Shown here one piece after another: positions 31,990 to 38,876 of a stretch of 64,000 nucleotides of DNA (the stretch's first letter is position 1; every line of letters begins with the position of its first letter). The stretch comes from Rikenellaceae bacterium (GTDB taxonomy: Bacteria > Bacteroidota > Bacteroidia > Bacteroidales > Rikenellaceae). The notes beneath the pieces are model-generated. The model was not told the origin of the DNA and did no database searches. It worked only from the letters and a program-made list of their open reading frames with translations. The stretch is taken from contig CABIXK010000003.1 of assembly GCA_902362705.1 (NCBI GenBank), positions 117,924-181,923 of the forward strand, in the 5' to 3' direction. The position numbers and the translations under genes are program-made.

Positions 31990-32313
31990 ATGGAAAAGAC
32001 GCTTCCGGATCCCCGACGCCTCGACGCCCCCACCGACGCCGAGCGCGACGCGCGCGACCGCTTCATCGCCTTCGCCGGCCGGGCCGACGACCGGCTCGAA
32101 ATGCTCTTCGTCGACCCTGCGCACCGAGGCCGCGGCGCAGGCCGCTGTCTGGTCGACCACCTCGTCGCGCGGGGCGTCCGCCGCACGGAGGTCAACGAGC
32201 AGAACACCGCGGCCGCGCTCTTCTACGCCCGCATGGGGTTCCGCACCGTCGCCCGCGACCCGCTCGACGCCACGGGGCGCCCCTACCCCATCCTCCGCCT
32301 CGAGCTCAAGTAA
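31990..32313 (+). CDS. GNAT acetyltransferase, shortened
   Basis: This 107-residue protein carries the GNAT core from motif A (RLEMLFVDPAHRGRGAGRCLVDHLVARG) through the end (VNEQNTAAALFYARMGF...PYPILRLELK). Relatives of about 150 residues have roughly 50 more residues between the N-terminus and motif A; here these are replaced by a short charged stretch. It is probably a decayed or internally deleted copy, though acetyl-CoA binding residues remain. It is 8 bp after the flavodoxin-ferredoxin gene. Confidence 0.7.
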   Translation: MEKTLPDPRRLDAPTDAERDARDRFIAFAGRADDRLEMLFVDPAHRGRGAGRCLVDHLVARGVRRTEVNEQNTAAALFYARMGFRTVARDPLDATGRPYPILRLELK

Positions 32314-32318
32314 CGCAA

Positions 32319-32348
32319 AGCGAGGAGCGCCGGCCGGCGCTCCTCGCT
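32319..32348. terminator. Bidirectional terminator
   Basis: A 30-bp perfect palindrome (arm AGCGAGGAGCGCCGG) lies between convergent genes, followed on the plus strand by CTATTTTAAT. Confidence 0.85.
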
Positions 32349-32369
32349 CTATTTTAATAGGTATCCGCC

Positions 32370-33557
32370 CTACTCCATGTAGGCCTTCACCACGAGGGGC
32401 TCGTCGCCCACCTCGACCTGCATCCGCACGGCCTCGCCGCGGGCGTTCTCGTAGCGGAGCGTGTAGGTGCGGTTCTTCTCCACGAGCAGCGACAGACGGT
32501 CGTTCATGTCCTTGAGCGGCCCGGCCGTGCGGCCGCCGCCCACCTGGTCGCCGTCGCAGAAGATGTCGACGTTGGCCTCCACGCGGTCCGCAGAGCCGGA
32601 GTCGTGGGCCCGGTCGCGGAACATATCGACGCTCAGCTCGACGCCCGTCCCCCGGGCCGCGAGCTCGGCGGCATGGGCGGCGTAGAGACCGACGTAGCGG
32701 GGCGTGGCGTCGACGCCGTGCACGGCGCGCGACCGCTCGCTCCAGACCATCGGGAACCAGTCGCCCGTGGGGCGGAACGAGACGGCGTAGATGCCGTGCA
32801 GGCGGTCGCCCGGCGTGGCCTTGCCCGCGTCGGCGAAAAACCAGGCGCAGTCCCAGCCCACGTAGTAGAACTCGGTGAAGCGCCACTCGCCGTCGGGGAA
32901 GCGCACCTCGGTCCAGCTGTGGTTGCCGCGGTCGTCGTGCCAGGCCGCCGTGCCGGCGAAGCGGGCCGGGATGCCCACCGAGCGCAGCGCGTCGACGAGC
33001 AGCACCGAGAGGCCCGTGCAGGAGGCCATGCCCTGACGCATCGACTCCGAGGGGCTCTGGTTGGTCTTCTCGCGGGCCGTATTGTAATCGACGCCCGTCA
33101 CCTCGCGCACGCAGGCGTTGACCGCCTCGGCCGCCGACTGCAGGTCGGTGCAGCCGGCCACGCGCTCGCGGAAGCGCCCGTAGAAGTCGGGGCGCCAGCT
33201 GTCGCGCACCTCGTCGACCACGGCGTAGGGCAGCACCTCGTTCAGGAAGACCGAGTCGGGCAGCCGGGCCGCCCATGCGAACTCGCGGCGCGCGCGGCAG
33301 GCATACTCCACGTTCTCGCGCAGCAGGTCGAGGCGCATGGTATCGCGGTCGCCCGCGGGCATCCAGGCCAGGAGGTAGGCCATCGCCTCGCGCTCGGCGC
33401 GGGGCGTCGCGCGCAGCAGCGCACGCAGGCTGTCGGCACGCGGGCACTCGGCCAGCGCAGCGTCGAGCAGGGGTTCGTAGACGGCGGGCACGCCCGCGCC
33501 GTAGCGGCCGCAGGCGGCGAGCGCCGCGGCGAAGAGCAGAAGGAAGATCCGTTTCAT
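32370..33557 (-). CDS. Transglutaminase-like domain lipoprotein
   Basis: This 395-residue exported lipoprotein (MKRIFLLLFAAALAAC lipobox) has a transglutaminase/cysteine-protease-like core. The catalytic Cys lies in QGMASCTGLSVLLVDALRSVGIPARF, the His in NHSWTEV, and a downstream Asp follows in the usual order. The C-terminal 100 residues look like a beta-sandwich. It may cleave or cross-link peptides at the cell surface. Its ATG overlaps the cutC stop (ATGA), so the two are co-transcribed. Confidence 0.85.
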   Translation of the reverse strand: MKRIFLLLFAAALAACGRYGAGVPAVYEPLLDAALAECPRADSLRALLRATPRAEREAMAYLLAWMPAGDRDTMRLDLLRENVEYACRARREFAWAARLPDSVFLNEVLPYAVVDEVRDSWRPDFYGRFRERVAGCTDLQSAAEAVNACVREVTGVDYNTAREKTNQSPSESMRQGMASCTGLSVLLVDALRSVGIPARFAGTAAWHDDRGNHSWTEVRFPDGEWRFTEFYYVGWDCAWFFADAGKATPGDRLHGIYAVSFRPTGDWFPMVWSERSRAVHGVDATPRYVGLYAAHAAELAARGTGVELSVDMFRDRAHDSGSADRVEANVDIFCDGDQVGGGRTAGPLKDMNDRLSLLVEKNRTYTLRYENARGEAVRMQVEVGDEPLVVKAYME

Positions 33558-34303
33558 CTGTATCCGTTGTTTTCGAGTTGGCGAAGGATCGCGCGCACCT
33601 GCTCCTCGTCGGCGCAGGGCGCGGCATACTCGGGCACCCCGTCGAGGCCCCCCATCGAGACCCGCGGATTGCGCCACAGCATGGCGCTCTCCGTCCACCC
33701 GCGGGCGCTGAAGTGGAGGGCGTCGACCCCCGTCGCGGCCAGCTCGGCGGCGTTGGAGGCCGCCACGCCGCTGCCGGCCATCAGGGCGATGCGCCCGGCC
33801 GAGCGGCCGACCAGACGGCGGAGCGTCGCCGCGCCCTCCGGGGCCTTGTTGCAGCCCCCCGAGGTGAGGATGCGCGTGCAGCCGGCGCGGACCACGGCCT
33901 CGAGCGCTCGGTCCGTGTCGCGCGCCATGTCGAAGGCGCGGTGGAAGGTGGTCTGCATCCCGCGCGCCTCCTCCACCAGCCGCGCCGTGCGCGCGACGTC
34001 GACCTCGCCGTCGGCCGTGAGCAGGCCGAAGACCACGCAGTCGGCACCCTCGTCGCGGGCGAAGCGCACCTCCTCGACCATCTGCCGGAACTCAGCGTCG
34101 GAGTAGAGGAAGTCGCCGCCGCGGGGACGGATCATGACGCTCAGCCGCAGCCCCGCGATGCGGCGGGCCGCGCGGATGGCGCCGGCCGAGGGGGTGGTGC
34201 CCCCCTCCCAGGGCGAGGCGCAGAGTTCGGCCCGGGTGACGCCGCAGCGGGCGGCCACCAGGCAGGCGTCTACGGAGTAGGCGCAGAGTTCGGTTTCGAT
34301 CAT
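33554..34303 (-). CDS. cutC: CutC family TIM-barrel protein
   Basis: This 249-residue protein matches the CutC family: ELCAYSVDACLVAARCG, LSVMIRPRGGDFLYSD, GADCVVFGLLTADGEVD, TTFHRAFDMARD and RILTSGGCNKAPEG. Members were named for copper homeostasis, but the biochemical role is not firmly settled. The start at 34303 (MIETEL) lies four bases after a TACCTTGC box. The longer in-frame start at 34345 is upstream of this promoter. Confidence 0.93.
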   Translation of the reverse strand: MIETELCAYSVDACLVAARCGVTRAELCASPWEGGTTPSAGAIRAARRIAGLRLSVMIRPRGGDFLYSDAEFRQMVEEVRFARDEGADCVVFGLLTADGEVDVARTARLVEEARGMQTTFHRAFDMARDTDRALEAVVRAGCTRILTSGGCNKAPEGAATLRRLVGRSAGRIALMAGSGVAASNAAELAATGVDALHFSARGWTESAMLWRNPRVSMGGLDGVPEYAAPCADEEQVRAILRQLENNGYR

Positions 34304-34307
34304 AGGT

Positions 34308-34338
34308 GCAAGGTAGCGCTTTTCCGCCGGAAAAGCAA
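34308..34338 (-). promoter_or_regulatory. Promoter of cutC
   Basis: On the minus strand TTG (34338-34336) and TACCTTGC (34315-34308, one mismatch) are 20 bp apart. The box ends four bases before the ATG, so the mRNA would be leaderless or nearly so. Confidence 0.7.
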
Positions 34339-34358
34339 TCCGCAAGCGCGAAAATCGC

Positions 34359-34366
34359 TACCTTTG
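34359..34366 (+). promoter_or_regulatory. -7 box of the GNAT gene
   Basis: A perfect TACCTTTG lies 20 bp before the ATG at 34387. It is divergent from the cutC promoter about 45 bp away. Confidence 0.72.
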
Positions 34367-34386
34367 CGGCAAAACACCCCGCCCCG

Positions 34387-34902
34387 ATGGAGCAGCTCCT
34401 CTTCAGACCGGCCCGCACGGCCGACCTTCCGCGCATCGTGCAGATCATCCGCCAGGCCCAGGCCCAGATGCGCGCCCTGGGCAGCGACCAGTGGCAGGAC
34501 GGCTACCCCGCCCCGTCGGACATCGAGCGCGACATCGCGACCGGCGCCGGCTACGTGCTCTGCCGCGCAGGCGAGGCGGAGGCCACAGCCTACGGAGCCA
34601 TCCTCTTCGACGGCGAGCCGGCCTACGAGGCGATCGAGGGGCGGTGGCTCACCGGGGGACCCTACGCGGTGTTGCACCGCCTGGCCGTGGCCGACGGCCA
34701 CAAGCGGCAGGGGCTCGCGGGAGCGTTCGTGCGCCGCACCGAGCAGCTGGCACGCGAGCGCGGCGCAGGCAGCTTCCGCGTCGACACCCACCGCGACAAC
34801 GGCTATATGCTGCGCCTGATCGCACGGCACGGCTTCGCCCGCTGCGGGATAGTGCGCTACCGCAGCGGCGAGAGGATCGCCTTCGAGAAGATATTGGAGT
34901 AA
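34387..34902 (+). CDS. GNAT-family N-acetyltransferase
   Basis: This 171-residue acetyltransferase has motif A (VLHRLAVADGHKRQGLAGAFVRRTEQLA), with the acetyl-CoA loop, and motif B (FRVDTHRDNGYMLRLIARHGF). The N-terminal region (RPARTADLPRIVQIIRQAQAQM) is also family-typical. The substrate is unknown. It stands alone, convergent with the next gene (13-bp gap). Confidence 0.88.
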   Translation: MEQLLFRPARTADLPRIVQIIRQAQAQMRALGSDQWQDGYPAPSDIERDIATGAGYVLCRAGEAEATAYGAILFDGEPAYEAIEGRWLTGGPYAVLHRLAVADGHKRQGLAGAFVRRTEQLARERGAGSFRVDTHRDNGYMLRLIARHGFARCGIVRYRSGERIAFEKILE

Positions 34903-34915
34903 AAGGAGGGTCGGG

Positions 34916-35332
34916 CTACTCGCCGGAGGGCGCGCGCAGCGAGCCCAGGTCGGGAGCCGTCGAGGCCGGGCGGGCCGAGACGATGCTGTCGACCACGAAC
35001 TTGGTGAAGCCGCGCCAGGGCAGCGCCCCGAAATATTCGCGGTAGTGGAGTTCGACCGTGCGGCCGCCCTGCAACATCAGCTCGCGGGCCAGCGCCTCGT
35101 CGACGACCGAGAACTCGAACTCGTAGGACTGGATCGAGCCGGCCGTACGCGAGCGGATGCCCGACTGGATGAGCTTGCCCTCGTAGGTCTTGAACACCAA
35201 CCCTTTGTATACGACATAGTTGAGCTCTCCGGTCTTGACGCCTTCGCCGAAGACGAACCAGAATCGGAAATAGAGGAAGGCCGCAGCAGCGACCAGGAGG
35301 ATCAACAGAAGGATCCAGCGGAATTTTTTCAT
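34916..35332 (-). CDS. Uncharacterised single-pass membrane protein
   Basis: This 138-residue protein has an N-terminal membrane helix (WILLLILLVAAAAFLYF) and a small soluble domain (GELNYVVYKGLVFKTYEGKLI...) facing the periplasm or cytoplasm. I recognise similar conserved proteins from Bacteroidales but no function. The start at 35332 (MKKFRW) is preceded by a well-spaced promoter. The much longer in-frame extension to 35737 reads through repeat DNA and is not real. Confidence 0.8.
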   Translation of the reverse strand: MKKFRWILLLILLVAAAAFLYFRFWFVFGEGVKTGELNYVVYKGLVFKTYEGKLIQSGIRSRTAGSIQSYEFEFSVVDEALARELMLQGGRTVELHYREYFGALPWRGFTKFVVDSIVSARPASTAPDLGSLRAPSGE

Positions 35333-35357
35333 CTTCGAAGTTTTTCTGCCGCAAGGG

Positions 35358-35389
35358 CAAAGATAGTGCAAGGCGAGAGCAAAAACAAA
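35358..35389 (-). promoter_or_regulatory. Promoter of the single-pass membrane protein gene
   Basis: On the minus strand TTTG (35389-35386) and TATCTTTG (35365-35358) are exactly 20 bp apart, 25 bp before the ATG. Confidence 0.85.
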
Positions 35390-35506
35390 CGGAGTTTGTG
35401 TTTTGCCGAGCCGCAGCCTATCTAAGCGGCAGCTTGTCTGCCGCAAAGAGTGCAAGGCGAGTAGCCGAGCAAATAAATTTGCTTGGCCGGGCCGCAGCCT
35501 ATCTAA
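35366..35506. repeat. Two tandem degenerate copies of an approximately 82-bp promoter-region unit
   Basis: AGTGCAAGGCGAG occurs near 35365 and 35449, and GCCGCAGCCTATCTAA at 35410-35425 and 35491-35506 (offset 81). The middle parts (AAACAAACGGAGTTTGT against AAATAAATTTGCTT) diverge. The first copy contains the -33 box of the adjacent promoter. Confidence 0.75.
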
Positions 35507-35530
35507 ATTCAGATTGCAGCCCTCGGCCGC

Positions 35531-35852
35531 GCAGCCCGCAGCCACCCCCGGCGGAGGGCTGCTCTGTCGGCTACGCCTTTCGAGCCCCTCCGCTGGCTGC
35601 GGACGGAGGTATATTTCAGATCCTTCGCTTCGCTCAGGATGACACGTCACAAGAAAAACCCGGCTCTTAGCCGGGCGCTGGCTGCGGACTGAAAACAGAG
35701 GCGCCGTCATTTTGCATTCGCCTCGGGCCTTCGCCACCGGAAGCTGCGTCCCGCCCGGCTAAAAGCCGGGATTTGCTGTTTTTTCAGCTCGCAGCCGGCG
35801 GAGGGCAAGCGAACGAAGAGAGCAGCCCTCCGCCGGGGTGGCTGCGGGCTGC
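35531..35852. repeat. Inverted repeat pair, locus B
   Basis: The left arm 35531-35565 and right arm 35819-35852 are reverse complements apart from one G indel. They flank 253 bp that hold two hairpins CCCGGCT-nnn-AGCCGGG (35659-35675 and 35754-35770) and the AGATCCTTCGCTTCGCTCAG element. The arms match those at 30268-30424. No gene is seen. Confidence 0.85.
35618..35643. repeat. Dispersed intergenic element that translates as HPERSEGS
   Basis: The plus strand reads AGATCCTTCGCTTCGCTCAG then GATGAC. On the minus strand it translates CHPERSEGS, a phrase I know from spurious proteins in many unrelated bacteria. It marks a dispersed repeat, not a gene. Confidence 0.65.
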
Positions 35853-35928
35853 CGGCTCTGCGAGCCGACCCACTCCCGAGGAATTACGTCGCTCCGCTCC
35901 GTGATCCTTCCCATCCTTTATTTACAAA

Positions 35929-36058
35929 CGGCCGACGAGTAGCTGCCGCAAGCGGCCGTTTTGCAACGGAGGGAAGAGCCTGCGAACGAACTTCGCGCTC
36001 TTCCCTCCGCTGCAAAAACAAACATCGCCTCGCAAGGCGATGTTCAGCTCGTCGGCCG
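35929..36058. repeat. Nested inverted repeats outside the integrated element
   Basis: Outer arms CGGCCGACGAG (35929-35939) and CTCGTCGGCCG (36048-36058) enclose a second inverted pair CGGAGGGAAGAGC (35967-35979) and its complement (35997-36009), extended by TGCA on both sides, and a small hairpin CATCGCCTCGCAAGGCGATG (36023-36042). The whole could fold into a branched RNA or cruciform. It ends 6 bp before the attachment site. Confidence 0.85.
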
Positions 36059-36064
36059 CTTGAA

Positions 36065-36077
36065 GCGGAAAGAGAGG
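36065..36077. other. Distal attachment site (attR) of the integrated element
   Basis: GCGGAAAGAGAGG is identical to 44320-44332, which is the 3' end of tRNA-Ser. Outside (left) is GC-rich host repeat DNA; inside (right) the sequence becomes AT-rich at once. Confidence 0.85.
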
Positions 36078-36140
36078 TAAATGAACTCACACCACAAACC
36101 ACTATATATATCAGCCATTTATAAAGCGATCCAGATCAAA

Positions 36141-36151
36141 GTACACCGAAT
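36141..36151. promoter_or_regulatory. GTACACCGAAT motif, left-end copy
   Basis: The same 11-mer occurs as an inverted pair at the other end of the element (44169-44179 and 44199-44209). It lies 64 bp inside attR. It is probably a recombinase arm-type or accessory site; this is inference from position. Confidence 0.6.
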
Positions 36152-36216
36152 TGTCCACAGCCGATTTGCATCGGTTTATCCTGCGTTGCACTTGGTTGAT
36201 ACAAAGATACGAAAAT

Positions 36217-37101
36217 TTAATTATTAACAGAATAATTCTGTACATAACATCCTCCCATCTGATTTTCGACAATTTTCGAAATAGGGAACTTATCAAATGT
36301 TATCATATAACAATGATGAAGGCTTAGAACTGCATCCTGCAATTCCGGCATATCTTCCAGATCGGTAACATTCAATCCGGCATCCTTGCATCCCTGTTTA
36401 GATATATGCCTGCTGTGTGAATAACTATTATGATGATTAAGAAAGACATCCTTTACTCTTGTAATATCAATGTCCGGATTAACCTCTTTAAGCCATTGCT
36501 CTGCAAGCTGAGCAGACCAGCTAATCGCATTTTCACATGCTGTTAAAAATGTGGGATGATATTTGGAAATAATGGTTTGCCATAACCCTAAGGATGCCGG
36601 ATTGATTTTGATTTCTTCCGTAGCCTTCATAAATTCATCTATTACAGCCTGGCAGGCTATCCCACCCATCTGCGGGTCAATTGGCCCCAAAGAAGATTGT
36701 TCTCCCATAATAATTTCTTTGCATGCCATCGACATCATCGTTCCGGCAGACATGGAAATCTGAGGAATAAATGCTCTTATGTCTCCTTTGAAAAGTCCCT
36801 TAAGATACGCAACAATACTTTCAGTAGCTGCTATATCACCACCTGGAGTATGAAGAATGAGATCCAGCCCCCTTCTTTTATCCAGCTTATAGACTGCTGT
36901 CATAAAAGCATTCTTATCTTGATCTTCAATAGAAATATGCGGAGCATCCGGTCTTCTCAACCATCCGGAATAATATGCTATAATATTGCGCCCCGTAATA
37001 GCGTAAATATTGTTGAAAAATTCCTTACGTTTCTTGTCCAGCTCAAGACCCGCATTGGAATATTGATCAACATCCTTTAATATTTCACTCCAGCTCGGCA
37101 T
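36217..37101 (-). CDS. SDH-type Clp-fold serine protease
   Basis: This 294-residue protein of the SppA/ClpP superfamily, closest to the serine dehydrogenase proteinase (SDH) family, has the oxyanion strand LDLILHTPGGDIAATESIVAYLKG, the catalytic-Ser region FIPQISMSAGTMMSMAC, and MGEQSSLGPIDPQMGG. There is no signal peptide or membrane helix, so it acts in the cytoplasm. The start MPSWSEI at 37101 leaves 8 bp after the upstream small gene; an in-frame ATG at 37140 would overlap that gene. It shares the island with a restriction-modification system, so it may process or remove a component or act as an effector. Low GC indicates transfer. Confidence 0.85.
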   Translation of the reverse strand: MPSWSEILKDVDQYSNAGLELDKKRKEFFNNIYAITGRNIIAYYSGWLRRPDAPHISIEDQDKNAFMTAVYKLDKRRGLDLILHTPGGDIAATESIVAYLKGLFKGDIRAFIPQISMSAGTMMSMACKEIIMGEQSSLGPIDPQMGGIACQAVIDEFMKATEEIKINPASLGLWQTIISKYHPTFLTACENAISWSAQLAEQWLKEVNPDIDITRVKDVFLNHHNSYSHSRHISKQGCKDAGLNVTDLEDMPELQDAVLSLHHCYMITFDKFPISKIVENQMGGCYVQNYSVNN

Positions 37102-37109
37102 AATTAATC

Positions 37110-37304
37110 TTATTTTACTACAATACTTGATGATAGACAAGTTTCATATCCGGATTCGTCATACAGAGAAAACTGTTTATAATTATCACCTGTTTTCTCC
37201 CATAATGAATCCATCCGGCCAATAGGATGATTGTTAAAGATCTGATAGTATAGCTCCTCCAAAGAATTTTCAGTATCTTTGGATATGGTTATCTTTGTAG
37301 TCAT
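37110..37304 (-). CDS. Small protein upstream of the SDH protease
   Basis: This 64-residue acidic protein (MTTKITISKDTENSLEELYY... ending CLSSSIVVK) ends 8 bp before the protease start and is clearly in operon with it. It has no membrane segment and belongs to no family I recognise. The C-terminal Ile-Val-Val-Lys preceded by small residues could be a recognition tail for the protease, but this is speculation. The start at 37304 is chosen; an earlier in-frame ATG at 37337 is possible. Confidence 0.65.
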   Translation of the reverse strand: MTTKITISKDTENSLEELYYQIFNNHPIGRMDSLWEKTGDNYKQFSLYDESGYETCLSSSIVVK

Positions 37305-37370
37305 ACCCGAATCATAATATTTGAAACAAAATAGCAATCGAAATAGTATTAATCAGAAAAATATATTAAG

Positions 37371-37793
37371 ATGGATGTTCATTCTAAAGAAACAAGGCAT
37401 TATAATATGTCTATGATCAGAGGGAAAAATACCAAACCGGAAATTATCGTTCGCAGCTATCTTTTTTCAAGAGGATTCAGATACCGTATCAACGTCAAAA
37501 AACTACCTGGTACTCCGGACATTGTATTAAAAAAATACAAGACAGTCATATTCATAAACGGATGTTTCTGGCACGGACATAACGGATGTCGGAAATTTGT
37601 TCTTCCGAAAACAAATACGGAATGGTGGTTGAATAAGATAAAAACCAACCAGCTTCGGGATCAACAACAATATAATCTACTCGAAAATATGGATTGGTGT
37701 GTTATTGTTATCTGGGAATGCTCATTGCATAAGAATTATATCAGAAGTACATTGGAAAACCTCGAAATGCAAATCAAAAAAGGCACAAAATAA
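37371..37793 (+). CDS. vsr: Very short patch repair (Vsr) endonuclease
   Basis: This 140-residue nicking enzyme acts at T:G mismatches made by deamination of 5-methylcytosine. Family motifs are MSMIRGKNTKPEIIVRSYLF, the catalytic Asp in PGTPDIVLKKYKTVIFINGCFWHGH and the Trp-rich WWLNKIKTN. It is the only rightward gene in the cargo: divergent from the small-protein/protease pair and convergent with the nuclease gene (24-bp gap). Vsr normally accompanies cytosine-5 methyltransferases, which fits the neighbours. Confidence 0.93.
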   Translation: MDVHSKETRHYNMSMIRGKNTKPEIIVRSYLFSRGFRYRINVKKLPGTPDIVLKKYKTVIFINGCFWHGHNGCRKFVLPKTNTEWWLNKIKTNQLRDQQQYNLLENMDWCVIVIWECSLHKNYIRSTLENLEMQIKKGTK

Positions 37794-37817
37794 ATATCTG
37801 CACCTTCCTGTTTTTAA

Positions 37818-38876
37818 TTACAAGGTAATCTGCTGTGAAAATCTCAGGTCTTCAAGGGTCGGCGGAATCTGTATTTTGATACCGTGAAGGTCTGCCTTAT
37901 ATCGTTGAATCTCTGATTTGAATATATTTATACAATCACAAAGACATGGCACATATCCGTTGCTGTTCTCACACACTTTCAAATGGCACTCCGATTCGGC
38001 AAGATCATACACCCTGAATATATGATAATACGGGGTCTGACAGATAAACTGCAACTCCGAGCCACTGAATACCATCGGCTGTTCAAAACGATATAATGTT
38101 GATTTTGCATCAACATATACTATATTTTGATTAGGATATTGAATTGTAAAATCATATGGCAGACCGGACTCCTGGCTCCTGTTCATCCAATTAAAAGCCT
38201 CAATTCGCTTCTGAAACTTCAGCCGCTCAAGATAATCGGCAACCAACTCTTCACCTTTTCTTCCGGTATTCCTAAACAATTCACCTGCCTTTTCAATGTC
38301 AAAAGGCTTGAATGTCCGGGAAGCTCCGGTCTGAGACGCAACTTCAAGCTGCTCCAGAATCTCTGCACTACTCCTATTAACAATATTTTCCAGATAGTTC
38401 ATCAATTTACCAAATCTGGAATCACCGGATGTTATCCGGCCTTTTACCCGAGCTTGAGATAAATCAACAATACGGGAAACGGCTTCAAAATCCGGCATGT
38501 GGTCATTGAACAAGTAAAATACGACCATACCACTTTCCAGACCGAACCACATCAGATACCACCTATAGTCCATAGGTTCACTTATTGCCCAATCGCGTAT
38601 AACCGTTACTACAGAAACGGCATTGCCTTTTCTTATTTTCGGACTACGGAAAGACCCGTCCGGATTTTCAATACGATCGAAGAAACAATCAACCATATCA
38701 CTGTTATTATTGAATATCAGCATGGCTTCTTCTTCGACTCTCTGATCATACAGAAAAGTAAGAATATCATCAAATAATCCGATATGAGTCTGATGGGTCG
38801 TTGCCCCTCGTCCCAGATCTGCATCCGTCAATTGCTTATATCCGATACGACCTTCGCCATGAGCCCTAAAGAACAT
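37818..38876 (-). CDS. Putative restriction endonuclease with C-terminal DUF3883 (PD-(D/E)XK) domain
   Basis: This is a 352-residue protein. The C-terminal domain (about 205-300) has the nuclease signature: Glu in NTGRKGEELVADYL, Asp in GLPYDFTIQ, then VYVDAKST (DxK). The N-terminal 190 residues (YKQLTDADLGRG...HQTHIGLFDD) are probably the specificity domain and are not assigned to a family. It overlaps the upstream methyltransferase stop by 11 bp, so expression is coupled. It most likely cuts DNA lacking the two methylations made by its neighbours. Confidence 0.82.
   Translation of the reverse strand: MFFRAHGEGRIGYKQLTDADLGRGATTHQTHIGLFDDILTFLYDQRVEEEAMLIFNNNSDMVDCFFDRIENPDGSFRSPKIRKGNAVSVVTVIRDWAISEPMDYRWYLMWFGLESGMVVFYLFNDHMPDFEAVSRIVDLSQARVKGRITSGDSRFGKLMNYLENIVNRSSAEILEQLEVASQTGASRTFKPFDIEKAGELFRNTGRKGEELVADYLERLKFQKRIEAFNWMNRSQESGLPYDFTIQYPNQNIVYVDAKSTLYRFEQPMVFSGSELQFICQTPYYHIFRVYDLAESECHLKVCENSNGYVPCLCDCINIFKSEIQRYKADLHGIKIQIPPTLEDLRFSQQITL

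Noticed and set aside
34916-35737. N-terminal extension of the single-pass membrane protein to 273 residues
   Set aside because: The extension reads through dispersed repeat DNA (including the HPERSEGS phrase) and crosses the gene's own promoter. The ATG at 35332 starts directly before the membrane helix.
36111-36296. 61-codon frame at the left end of the element
   Set aside because: It overlaps the end of the protease gene in another frame and has no start-site or homology support.
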